Of a stretch of 64,000 nt of DNA, positions 23,425 to 32,021 are shown one piece after another. The notes under the pieces were generated by a model. That model had not been told where the DNA came from. It was given only the letters and a program-made list of their open reading frames with translations, and did not search any database. Both the position numbers and the translations under genes were made by a program. The stretch lies in the NCBI GenBank assembly GCA_017521805.1, contig JAFXDK010000025.1, positions 1-64,000 of the forward strand, in the 5' to 3' direction. Each line of letters begins with the position of its first letter. Position 1 is the stretch's first letter. Source of the DNA: Ruminococcus sp. (GTDB lineage: Bacteria; Bacillota; Clostridia; Oscillospirales; Ruminococcaceae).

Positions 23425-26388
23425 ATGCTTCAATTGAAAGACGTAGTAAAAACTTACGGAAGCGGGGAAAATGTTGTCAAGGCGCTTAATGGTGTTAGTA
23501 TTACATTCCGTGAAAATGAATTTGTGGCTATTTTAGGCCATTCTGGCTGTGGTAAGACAACCATGCTCAATATTATTGGAGGTCTCGATCATTATACATC
23601 GGGTGATCTCATAATTAATGGTGTTTCTACTAAGAAATATAAAGACAGGGATTGGGATGCTTACAGAAACCATTCTATCGGTTTTGTATTCCAGAGTTAT
23701 AACCTTATTCCTCATCAGACGGTTCTTGCAAATGTTGAGCTTGCGCTGACTATATCCGGAGTTTCAAAATCCGAGAGAAGAAAACGCGCGAAAGAAGCTC
23801 TTGAAAAGGTAGGGCTGGGAAATCAGCTTAACAAGAAGCCAAATCAGATGTCAGGCGGTCAGATGCAGCGTGTAGCTATTGCCCGTGCTTTGATAAACAA
23901 TCCTGATATCCTCCTTGCCGATGAGCCTACAGGAGCGCTGGACAGTGAAACTTCCATTCAGGTTATGGAACTGTTAAAGGAGATTGCCAAAGATAAGCTT
24001 GTTATCATGGTAACACATAATCCCGAACTTGCTGAGGATTATGCAAACCGTATTGTCAAAGTCAAGGACGGTAAAATAATAGATGATTCAAATCCGTACA
24101 AGGCTAAGAAAAAAGACGAAACAAAAACAGAGAAGAAAAAGCGTGTATCAATGTCATTCGGTACAGCGGTTTCTCTTTCTCTCAACAACCTTATGACAAA
24201 AAAAGGACGTACAATCCTTACAGCCTTTGCAGGTTCAATCGGTATTATTGGTATTGCTACAATTCTTTCGCTGTCAACGGGTATCAATAATTATATAAAT
24301 GATATTCAGGAAGAAACTCTTTCTTCTTATCCTTTACAGATAAACAAGGAAAATGCAGATACCGCAAGTATGCTTTCTTCTATGTTGGATAGTAAGAATG
24401 AATACGACAACAAGGTTTTCGAGGACGATAAGCTGTATTCCAATACGATGGTTTATGATATGTTCAACTCTATGAATTCCGCCGCAAAGCAGATTAACAA
24501 TATGAAGGATTTCAAGACATTCCTTGAAACTGATGAGGAAATAGCTGAACATTCCACAGCAATTGCTTACACATACGATATACCCATGAATATATATACA
24601 GAGGATCCAAACGGTGAAATACTCAAGGTTGATTTCATGGATTTGTATACTGATGCTTTTGATATGGGCAACAGCGATATGGTTACAACTATGATGGGAA
24701 GCTCAATGGCATCGGCTGAAATGTCCATGATGGGTATGAATGTCATGGAGGAAATGCTTCCAAATGATGACGGCAAGGGTGTAAATGACATTGTAAAGAA
24801 TCAATATGAAATAGTCAAGGGTAAATGGCCTGAGGCTTACAATGAAGTAGTGGTTGTTCTCACAAGAAACAATGAGATTCCCGACTTTATCCTATATGCA
24901 ATGGGACTTAAAGACCCTGCACAGTTCCAGTCTCACATTAAAGCTGTTATGAATGAGGAATCCATTGAAGATTACGGACAGACTGAATGGACTCTTGACG
25001 AGGTAATGAACAAAAAGTTCAAAATGATTCTTCCCTTTGAAAATTACCAGTACGACGCTGCAACAGGCAATGTTGCAAATCTTTCAGAAACTGAAACAGG
25101 AATGGATCTACTTTTCACTTCCGATGATATTGGTACAGAAGTAAAAATTGTTGGTTTTATACGTCCCAATGAGGATACAAAAAACGCTATGATTTCAAGC
25201 TATATGGCGTATACCGCAGAGCTTACGCAGCATGCTATAAATAAGACAAATGAATCCGAGCTTGTAAAGGCACAGCTTGAAGATACAGAAAACGATCTCC
25301 TTACAGGCACAAAGTTTATGACAGATGATTATGTTGAACCTACCCCTGAGGAAAAGGCAGAGGAAGCAAAGGCGTATATCAAATCTGCTGACGAAAAGGA
25401 AAAGGCTGAAATTTATCGTTTCATTATGTCACAGCCTGATGCTGCACAGATGGACGCTCAGGTAAAAGCAATGCTTGCAGATTTTGACAGAGATGCTTTC
25501 ATAGAGCAGATAAAGGCAACATATGCCGCTGAAATTGGCGTAAGTGGAGAGCAGGTTGAATCATATGCTGCTTCAATGTCCGATGATGATATGCTGAAGT
25601 TTGCCGAGGAAGCAATGAGGGCGCAATTCACAGAGCAGTATGCCGCACAGGTAATGGAACAGCTGGCAGCTCTTACTGATAAGGACCTTGCAAAAGCTCT
25701 TGGTAAGGAAAAGCTTACAACAGAGCAGTATGCTCTTATCTGCGACGAGTTCACACCTGAGGAAATTTCCAAGAATTCTCATGAAGAAATCATGAAACAG
25801 CTTGGAAAGGCTGACCTTGCTGACCCCACAATTATCAGAATCTATGCTGATACCTTTGAAGATAAGGACGAAATTTCCGCACTTATTAAGGATTACAATG
25901 AGGGCAAGGCTGAAAAGGATGTAATACATTTCACCGATGTAGTTGCACTTCTCATGTCCTCAATCACAAGTATTATAAGCGGTATTTCATATCTCCTTAT
26001 TGCATTTGTTGGAATTTCACTTGTTGTATCTTCAATTATGATTGGTATTATCACATATATCTCAGTACTTGAAAGAACAAGAGAAATTGGTATTCTCCGT
26101 GCAATTGGTGCATCAAAGCATGATATATCAACAGTATTCAATGCCGAAACGCTTCTTGTAGGACTTACAGCAGGTCTTATAGGTATCGGCGCAACACTTC
26201 TTATAAATATTCCTATAAATCTAATAATTCACTCTTTAACAAGTCTTGATACTCTTAATGCAACACTTCCTCCTGTAGCTGCTGCAATTCTTGTTGGAAT
26301 CAGTATGTTCCTCACATTCATTGCAGGACTTATCCCGTCGGGAGTTGCTGCAAGAAAAGACCCTGTTGAAGCTTTGAGAACAGAATAA
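23425..26388 (+). CDS. MacB-like ABC exporter, ATPase fused to permease
   Basis: A 987-residue single-chain transporter. Residues 1-230 are an ABC ATPase of the LolD/MacB type (Walker A GHSGCGKT, signature [15 protein letters not shown], Walker [13 protein letters not shown]). A linker rich in Lys follows, then the first membrane helix (near 265-285), a very large extracytoplasmic domain (about 290-830, Glu/Asp-rich) and an FtsX domain with three helices at the C-terminus (ending GLIPSGVAARKDPVEALRTE). Such MacB-type mechanotransmission pumps move peptides, lipoproteins or antimicrobials without carrying them through the membrane. It has AGGAGG and a consensus promoter, and no partner genes, so it forms a homodimer. 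Substrate unknown. Confidence 0.9.
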   Translation: MLQLKDVVKTYGSGENVVKALNGVSITFRENEFVAILGHSGCGKTTMLNIIGGLDHYTSGDLIINGVSTKKYKDRDWDAYRNHSIGFVFQSYNLIPHQTVLANVELALTISGVSKSERRKRAKEALEKVGLGNQLNKKPNQMSGGQMQRVAIARALINNPDILLADEPTGALDSETSIQVMELLKEIAKDKLVIMVTHNPELAEDYANRIVKVKDGKIIDDSNPYKAKKKDETKTEKKKRVSMSFGTAVSLSLNNLMTKKGRTILTAFAGSIGIIGIATILSLSTGINNYINDIQEETLSSYPLQINKENADTASMLSSMLDSKNEYDNKVFEDDKLYSNTMVYDMFNSMNSAAKQINNMKDFKTFLETDEEIAEHSTAIAYTYDIPMNIYTEDPNGEILKVDFMDLYTDAFDMGNSDMVTTMMGSSMASAEMSMMGMNVMEEMLPNDDGKGVNDIVKNQYEIVKGKWPEAYNEVVVVLTRNNEIPDFILYAMGLKDPAQFQSHIKAVMNEESIEDYGQTEWTLDEVMNKKFKMILPFENYQYDAATGNVANLSETETGMDLLFTSDDIGTEVKIVGFIRPNEDTKNAMISSYMAYTAELTQHAINKTNESELVKAQLEDTENDLLTGTKFMTDDYVEPTPEEKAEEAKAYIKSADEKEKAEIYRFIMSQPDAAQMDAQVKAMLADFDRDAFIEQIKATYAAEIGVSGEQVESYAASMSDDDMLKFAEEAMRAQFTEQYAAQVMEQLAALTDKDLAKALGKEKLTTEQYALICDEFTPEEISKNSHEEIMKQLGKADLADPTIIRIYADTFEDKDEISALIKDYNEGKAEKDVIHFTDVVALLMSSITSIISGISYLLIAFVGISLVVSSIMIGIITYISVLERTREIGILRAIGASKHDISTVFNAETLLVGLTAGLIGIGATLLINIPINLIIHSLTSLDTLNATLPPVAAAILVGISMFLTFIAGLIPSGVAARKDPVEALRTE

Positions 26389-26400
26389 TAAAATTATTAA

Positions 26401-26438
26401 AATGGGACGCTCTCACATACATTTGTAAGCGTCCCATT
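26401..26438. terminator. Bidirectional terminator (MacB-like / FliB-like)
   Basis: AATGGGACGCT pairs with AGCGTCCCATT, with an inner ACA/TGT pairing. It separates two convergent genes. Confidence 0.8.
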
Positions 26439-26441
26439 TGG

Positions 26442-27497
26442 TTATATTAAATCTTTCAATGCAGATACAGACATTGTAGGCAGTTCGTAGGCGGCTTCAA
26501 GAACTGCTTCAAGGTTTTCTTCGCTATATTCAATTTCCTTTGAATAATTTTTTGCGATTTCTATACAGTCATTCTCGGATAATCCACTACTGAGCCACTT
26601 CTCAGCCCACAAAACAGCTATAATGCAAACGCTCACAACAGCAAGAACAGCGCGTGAGAGAAATTCACCGTCGAATACTCCTTTGAGAAGATAACGCCAT
26701 ATGAAATATATTCCGATATTCCGCAGATATTTTTCTATCTGCGGATTTTCTTTCAGAAATGAATCCTTGTTTGTGGCTATTTCAGACATTTTTTCAACTG
26801 CTCTTGCTAAAGTCGGGTGCCATTCCTCGCTGATAGGTTCAAGTGTTTGCAGAAAATCAAGAATATCCGCAATGTTTCCATTTTGTGCATGAATTTTCGG
26901 AATATCATCGGGTAGGGGACAGTCATTGTCCATACATTCCTGATGAATAGATGTTAGTTCCAGAATATCAATAAGACACTGTGAAAATGGAATTGTTTTA
27001 TCGTTGAAAATATTGATAATACGTTCTCTGAGTTGAAATAAAATATCATAGAGATACTCGTCATAGTTGAAATATTCCTCGTCGGAAATTTCAGTTTCCG
27101 TATACGAAAAAAGTGATTCCTCAGTCAGAATAATTCGTGCCGCTTCCTCACAGCTCATGCCAATTCCTCCCTCTTTGATATTTCCGAACCATTCGTAATA
27201 GCGTGGGTGGTCAGTGCATATTTGACAAAGCGCAGATTCGCCTAATTGTGTAATAATATCGCAGAGATTGTGATTATTGAGAAAAGGACAGCGGTCATCC
27301 TCGCCGAGAATAAAGCATGAGGATTCGCCGAAACTTATATTTTCTTTTAGCCATTTGCCGAAATCTCCGCTTATATTGCGGTATTTTTCGGCAGTTGAAT
27401 TATCAATGTCAATTTCCCAGCCGATACAGCAGTTATCCATGCACTTATCGGCAATACATCTGAATTTGTTATAATAATTTGGTGTTCTGTAAATCAT
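26442..27497 (-). CDS. FliB family (flagellin lysine-N-methylase-like) protein
   Basis: A 351-residue protein whose N-terminus has the cysteine cluster of the FliB family (FRCIADKCMDNCCIGWEIDI, about 12-31, plus CPFL, CQIC and MSCEEAARIIL further on). These Cys residues probably bind metal or an FeS cluster. FliB methylates flagellin lysines in Salmonella, but many Firmicute homologues, including those of non-motile species, occur without flagellar genes, as here, so the substrate is uncertain. It has no signal peptide. The gene stands alone between terminators. Confidence 0.82.
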   Translation of the reverse strand: MIYRTPNYYNKFRCIADKCMDNCCIGWEIDIDNSTAEKYRNISGDFGKWLKENISFGESSCFILGEDDRCPFLNNHNLCDIITQLGESALCQICTDHPRYYEWFGNIKEGGIGMSCEEAARIILTEESLFSYTETEISDEEYFNYDEYLYDILFQLRERIINIFNDKTIPFSQCLIDILELTSIHQECMDNDCPLPDDIPKIHAQNGNIADILDFLQTLEPISEEWHPTLARAVEKMSEIATNKDSFLKENPQIEKYLRNIGIYFIWRYLLKGVFDGEFLSRAVLAVVSVCIIAVLWAEKWLSSGLSENDCIEIAKNYSKEIEYSEENLEAVLEAAYELPTMSVSALKDLI

Positions 27498-27562
27498 AAA
27501 AACCTCACAAGCGATTTATATTTTATGTACCATTATACCATAAATTTTCCAATTTGTACAGC

Positions 27563-27591
27563 TTGACAAAAGAGAAATATTGTGGTAAAAT
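27563..27591 (+). promoter_or_regulatory. azlCD promoter
   Basis: TTGACA (27563-27568), a 17-base spacer and TAAAAT (27586-27591), 36 bases before the azlC start. Confidence 0.7.
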
Positions 27592-27627
27592 ATCTCTTGT
27601 TTATGGAAAAACTGAAAGGGTGATTTT

Positions 27628-28326
27628 TTGAATTCACGTTTTTTAAAGGGTGTATCTCACGGAATACCAATATGTCTTGGTTATCTTTCCGTTTCATTTG
27701 GATTCGGAATAACAGCGGTGGCTTCTGGACTTTCAACAATTGAAGCTTCAATTATATCCGCATCAAATCTCACTTCCGCAGGACAGGCGGCAGGTGTGGG
27801 AATAATTGAGACTGGTGGAACGCTCCTTGAAATGATACTTGTACAGCTTACAATAAATATCCGTTATGCACTTATGGGGCTTTCTTTGTCGCAGAAGCTT
27901 GACAAAAAATTCACAACGCCTCACAGACTTCTTGCATCCTACGGCATAACAGATGAAATATTTGCTGTATGTTCTTCTCAGAAAGAAAGACTTACACCTG
28001 CATATATGTACGGAATAATCCTCATATCCATGCTTGGTTGGGTAACAGGAACATTTCTGGGCGCGTCTGCGGGACAGCTTCTGCCTGAATCCATATCAGC
28101 AGCATTGGGAATTGTGCTGTATGGTATGTTTATCGCCATAGTTGTACCGCCCTCACGAAAAAAAAAAAGTGTGCTGTTTGTAGCAGTAGGTGCGGCACTG
28201 CTAAGTATTCTGTTTAAATATGTGCTGACGGATGTATCATCGGGATTTGCGGTTATTATATGCGCAATTGTGGCAGCGGCACTGGGAGCATTGATATTCC
28301 CTGTCAGTGATGAGGAGGCGGAATAA
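27628..28326 (+). CDS. azlC: Branched-chain amino-acid exporter large subunit AzlC
   Basis: A 232-residue membrane protein of the AzlC/YgaZ family. It begins at TTG 27628 with GAAAGGG upstream; no ATG fits. Motifs GIPICLGYLSVSFGFGI and LTSAGQAAGV near the N-terminus and NIRYALMGLSLSQKL in the middle are diagnostic. A run of nine A (28160s) is a possible slippage site but the frame is intact. With AzlD it exports branched-chain amino acids or analogues. Its stop overlaps the azlD ATG (TAATG). Confidence 0.92.
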   Translation: MNSRFLKGVSHGIPICLGYLSVSFGFGITAVASGLSTIEASIISASNLTSAGQAAGVGIIETGGTLLEMILVQLTINIRYALMGLSLSQKLDKKFTTPHRLLASYGITDEIFAVCSSQKERLTPAYMYGIILISMLGWVTGTFLGASAGQLLPESISAALGIVLYGMFIAIVVPPSRKKKSVLFVAVGAALLSILFKYVLTDVSSGFAVIICAIVAAALGALIFPVSDEEAE

Positions 28327-28625
28327 TGAGTACAGCTATATATATTTTTGTTATGGCAGCAGTGACGTATATTATCCGCATGATTCCATTTACCTTTTTT
28401 AATAAGAAGATAAAATCGCGGTTTGTGCGCAGTTTTCTGAAATATATACCTTATGCCGTATTGAGCGCAATGACAATTCCTGCAATTTTTTACAGTACAG
28501 GTAGTGTAATTACTGCAGCGGCAGGAACGATTATTGCGGTAATACTTGCATTTTTTGATTGTCCGCTTATAGTAGTTGCGTTAGCGGCATCTCTTGGGGC
28601 ATTTCTTACTGGGATATTCATATAA
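28326..28625 (+). CDS. azlD: Branched-chain amino-acid exporter small subunit AzlD
   Basis: A 99-residue membrane protein with four hydrophobic segments and the AzlD features YIIRMIPFTFF and FLKYIPYAVLSAMTIPAIF. ATG 28326 shares a base with the azlC stop, so the two are coupled at one-to-one stoichiometry. It ends at a strong terminator. Confidence 0.92.
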   Translation: MSTAIYIFVMAAVTYIIRMIPFTFFNKKIKSRFVRSFLKYIPYAVLSAMTIPAIFYSTGSVITAAAGTIIAVILAFFDCPLIVVALAASLGAFLTGIFI

Positions 28626-28642
28626 AATACGTATATAACATT

Positions 28643-28677
28643 AAAAATGCTGATGCCGGATAAGACATCAGCATTTT
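28643..28677. terminator. Bidirectional terminator (azlD / small CDS)
   Basis: AAAAATGCTGATG pairs with CATCAGCATTTTT. It separates two convergent units. Confidence 0.85.
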
Positions 28678-28680
28678 TGA

Positions 28681-28884
28681 TTAATCACAGCATTTGATTA
28701 TTCTGCCTGCTGTAATCTGAGGGGGCAGACTGAGCGTCATGATACCATTATAGATAATTCTGACTTTATCGCCCTCATCAAATTTATTACAGCGTGTTTT
28801 CACGATAACTTCCTGCTCCGTTGCATTGTCAAGAACGAGAAGTCTGCCATTCTCAATGCCGATTACAGTTGCACACATTGTCAT
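28681..28884 (-). CDS. Small protein, 67 aa, of unknown function
   Basis: A 67-residue soluble protein with a good ribosome site (AAAGGTGGTGA) before ATG 28884. It is predicted all-beta with Cys at 4, 32, 65 and 66 (start MTMCATVIGIENGRLLVLD, end GRIIKCCD), resembling a small barrel; the KFDEGDKVRIIYNG segment is typical of OB- or SH3-like folds. I do not recognise a family for certain. The presence of a CC pair and CNK near the middle might indicate metal binding. It may be co-transcribed with the C11 protease and DUF3592-like genes upstream. Confidence 0.7.
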   Translation of the reverse strand: MTMCATVIGIENGRLLVLDNATEQEVIVKTRCNKFDEGDKVRIIYNGIMTLSLPPQITAGRIIKCCD

Positions 28885-28931
28885 AAAATCACCACCTTTG
28901 TGTTATTATATGAATCGGATTTTATTTGTGA

Positions 28932-29531
28932 TTATGAGACAGCCTGAAAAATCACATAGATGATGTGACCTGTATAATATGCTGTAACAATTAACCCCAG
29001 AATTGTCGGCAGTATATTGAGTGTGATGCTGTATTTATAGATACATGATTTTTCGGGATTTTCAGAATCATACAGAATTAAAACTTCATCGCCGCATTTC
29101 AGCTTTCGGCTGCTTTTAAATCGTTTGCCCTTGCAGATATATTTTGTTCCGTTTATGCTGAATTCAATGTGAATCAGATTGCGGCTTCTGTAACTGAAAA
29201 CTTCGCTGTAAAATATTCCGTTTGTGCGTTCACCGTTAAAATGAAGCTCTATTGCAAGAATAAGTTCTTTTAGCGACATACACAATACACAGATGAAAAA
29301 TATATCAAAGCATATGATGATAGGGAGAGCTATTCCTGCATCCCCTAATATTTCACCTGATATAAGTGATGATGTAAAAATTACTGCAATTACAGCCAAA
29401 CAGATTCCTAATACTTTAAAAGCAAATTTTCGTGTTGCTTTCCAGAAAAATAACGATATTGTAAGACAAACAAAGCCAATTTCAGAAACAATCTCAAAGA
29501 ATTCACCTATATGGTTGAAGATATCACTCAT
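28932..29531 (-). CDS. Membrane protein with DUF3592-like domain
   Basis: A 199-residue protein with three or four membrane segments (about 14-32, 37-57, 65-90 and 172-195) and a soluble loop in which NGTKYICKGKRF and CGDEVLILYDSENPEKSCI fit the DUF3592 pattern. The function of that family is unknown. Its ATG overlaps the end of the C11 protease gene by 8 bases (ATGAGTGA), so the two are translationally coupled, which suggests it serves the protease, for example as an assembly or localisation partner. Confidence 0.7.
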   Translation of the reverse strand: MSDIFNHIGEFFEIVSEIGFVCLTISLFFWKATRKFAFKVLGICLAVIAVIFTSSLISGEILGDAGIALPIIICFDIFFICVLCMSLKELILAIELHFNGERTNGIFYSEVFSYRSRNLIHIEFSINGTKYICKGKRFKSSRKLKCGDEVLILYDSENPEKSCIYKYSITLNILPTILGLIVTAYYTGHIIYVIFQAVS

Positions 29532-31857
29532 TAATAGCCTCTGTCCAGTAAACCTGATTGTAAATATCAGTAAAGCAATAGCTGATTTTAAGATTTCCGT
29601 CGCCTACGCTTACATTGCTGATTTCCATATTATCTGTAACAATCATCTGCTCACCGAGATAATAGCTGTCGGAGTAAGTGCCGTCGTAGGTGTAATAATC
29701 GCAGATAAAGTCCAAAGTATCGCCGGCTTCAAGCTCAATCATATTCTTTGCGACTGTTTCTGTTTCGGAGTTGATATAATCAGTTGAAGCTCCTGCAATA
29801 TAGCCGTTGGGATTTTCTGAATCAAATACGATTATAAGATTTACGCGCTCATCGTTGAGATATGCAGGAACATAGCCAGAAATAGAATATTTGTCATCGC
29901 TGAATTCAGTTGTATCAGTATGATAATATGCAACGGGCTGACCGTCAATAGCAACCCATGTATCATCGGTATCTGCAATGAGATTTCCGTCATCGTCAAA
30001 GGTGTATACATTGTCAAGTCCCATATCAACATAGCCTGTACCGTCGTCGTAGAAAAGATTCTTATCAAGAGTATGCACAAGCTCCCATTGACTTTCGGGA
30101 AGCTCCATAATGTATTCGCCGCTGCTGTTCTGCTCCCAAATAAGATTTGTGGGGTCGAAATAGTTTGCGGAGATATATTCTGCTGTTTCATCGGCAGAAA
30201 GTGCAGTATCATTCATATAGGCTGTATTGGAGCTGTCAAGACCTGCAATTGACCTGTCGGAAGTACCGCCAAGGAATGCACCAAGAAGCTGACCAATCAT
30301 ATCAGCACTGCCGCCTGATGAACCTGTAGCACTTCCCAGCATATCCAGAAGTGAGGGGACAGGGGAGGATGTACCTCCAGCGGAAATTTGACCTGCTGTT
30401 TCAAGACTTGCAAACTGTTTGATACATTGACTATATTCAGAATCCATACCTATTTTATTATATGTATTGCAGGCTGTATCAACGCTTGAAGTCTTTCTGT
30501 ATGGGAAATAAATTGATACACCGTAAGCGTTGTTTATATCCGAAGATGTACGGTTATATTTTACTGCATTCTGAATAGCATTGCTAAGCGCCTTGCCCTC
30601 ACTGTTATCCATATTCAATGCAAGGTGAGCAAGGTCTACTTGGTCGATTTTAGAGCTTACGGCAAATTCACGGGTAGTATAACGAGCGTCGGAAACCTCT
30701 TTGTACTCCTTGTTTGTAAGCTTTGTGCTGATTGACTGAGCAAATGAATTAAGCTTATCGGGAACAGTATTTGAAAATTCCGCAAGGTCAATAATTGAAA
30801 GAGTAGTTTTCTGACCTCGGCACTTCTTAGCGCAGGTATCAACAAAATCATCAATAATATTCTTTCCGATTTCAACTGTAGGCATTGATGTATTACTGCC
30901 AAGCTTTGAAAGCCAGTTTGTGTAATACCAGCCGATACCGGGCTCTGTTTCCTCTGAGGCAATTATATAATCCGCATGATCGTTGAGCATAAGAGCAGTT
31001 TCGGCAGTTGCCATAAGACAAGCGTCAAAGCCAACGAAATCGAATTTCACACCTGCATTTGTAAGAGCCTTATCAATTTCAGCAAGGTCCATTGAGCCGC
31101 CGAAAGCATTTGTTTCGTCATATCCGTAACCGCTTACAGAGCCGCCACCGTGGTCCCACATAATGAGGTTGTTACGGTTAGCAGGGAAATTTTTCTTACA
31201 ATATTTTATAAATTCTGTAAGATTTTCAGGGTCAGTCATTGCACTCTTTCCCATATCGGATTCAAGGCGGATAAGCTCTCCGTCTTTAATTTGATAAATC
31301 TGATGTACTTTGTTGCTGATACCATTGATTTTCCACTGCTTACAGCCGCCTGTATAAAGGATTACATTTACATTATCGCCGAATTTTGCCGCAGCCATTT
31401 CCTGAATATCAGAAGAAGCCATTCCGTGTTTTGATTCAAGGTCTGTACCGCAGATGTATATCATAATAGTTACAGTATCTTCTTTGTTTCCGAGTATGTC
31501 AGTATACTTGTTTCGTGAACCCTTGGCAACGCTGTTGTCAACTGGAGTTGAATTTGAAGAAAAATCCTCGCCAGTAAAGGAATTGTTATTCTGTATGAAA
31601 TCCTGTTGCTGCTGAGAAGCACCGTTTCCACCGCCGCCAAACATTTTAATAACTGCAAAAGCAATAGCAATAATTGCAGGCAGTCCGATACCGCCTCCTA
31701 CAGCGGCGCGTTTCATGCCGCCGCTTCCGCCAGTTCTGCCTGAGCTTACTTTTCCTGAGCCCACAGGTCCTGTACCAAGTCCGCTTCCGCGTCTGTGAAC
31801 GCCTTTACCTCCTGATGTTACATTTTTCTGACGTGCGCGTGGTCTTTTATTATCCAT
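29524..31857 (-). CDS. Clostripain-family (peptidase C11) membrane-anchored protease
   Basis: ATG 31857 is chosen because CAGGAGGAT stands directly before it, giving 777 residues. An Arg/Gly-rich basic N-terminus precedes one membrane helix (about 52-73), so the catalytic part faces outside. The C11 fold has His236 in WDHGGG and Cys280 in FDACLMA, the catalytic dyad. The C-terminal half (about 480-777) holds Gly/Ser linkers and an unassigned beta-rich domain. Clostripains cut after Arg or Lys and are typically activated by autoprocessing. The gene is divergent from the four-repeat dockerin gene, with both promoters within 110 bases, so shared regulation is possible. Confidence 0.88.
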   Translation of the reverse strand: MDNKRPRARQKNVTSGGKGVHRRGSGLGTGPVGSGKVSSGRTGGSGGMKRAAVGGGIGLPAIIAIAFAVIKMFGGGGNGASQQQQDFIQNNNSFTGEDFSSNSTPVDNSVAKGSRNKYTDILGNKEDTVTIMIYICGTDLESKHGMASSDIQEMAAAKFGDNVNVILYTGGCKQWKINGISNKVHQIYQIKDGELIRLESDMGKSAMTDPENLTEFIKYCKKNFPANRNNLIMWDHGGGSVSGYGYDETNAFGGSMDLAEIDKALTNAGVKFDFVGFDACLMATAETALMLNDHADYIIASEETEPGIGWYYTNWLSKLGSNTSMPTVEIGKNIIDDFVDTCAKKCRGQKTTLSIIDLAEFSNTVPDKLNSFAQSISTKLTNKEYKEVSDARYTTREFAVSSKIDQVDLAHLALNMDNSEGKALSNAIQNAVKYNRTSSDINNAYGVSIYFPYRKTSSVDTACNTYNKIGMDSEYSQCIKQFASLETAGQISAGGTSSPVPSLLDMLGSATGSSGGSADMIGQLLGAFLGGTSDRSIAGLDSSNTAYMNDTALSADETAEYISANYFDPTNLIWEQNSSGEYIMELPESQWELVHTLDKNLFYDDGTGYVDMGLDNVYTFDDDGNLIADTDDTWVAIDGQPVAYYHTDTTEFSDDKYSISGYVPAYLNDERVNLIIVFDSENPNGYIAGASTDYINSETETVAKNMIELEAGDTLDFICDYYTYDGTYSDSYYLGEQMIVTDNMEISNVSVGDGNLKISYCFTDIYNQVYWTEAINE

Positions 31858-31897
31858 AGCTTTATCCTCCTGTAAATATACATAATTTTCTATTTTA

Positions 31898-31926
31898 ATT
31901 GTATCATAAAACGACAATTTTTGCAA
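31898..31926 (-). promoter_or_regulatory. Promoter of the C11 protease operon
   Basis: On the minus strand TTGCAA (31926-31921), a 17-base spacer and TACAAT (31903-31898). Confidence 0.65.
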
Positions 31927-31948
31927 TAGATTGGGAGAATTTTTTTAC

Positions 31949-31977
31949 TTGACAATAAATGCTATATTTGTTAAAAT
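31949..31977 (+). promoter_or_regulatory. Promoter of the four-repeat dockerin gene
   Basis: TTGACA (31949-31954), a 17-base spacer and TAAAAT (31972-31977), divergent from the protease promoter 23 bases away. Confidence 0.75.
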
Positions 31978-32021
31978 AATAATATGCTAAACTATATGAA
32001 AAATATATGGAGGTAAAAATT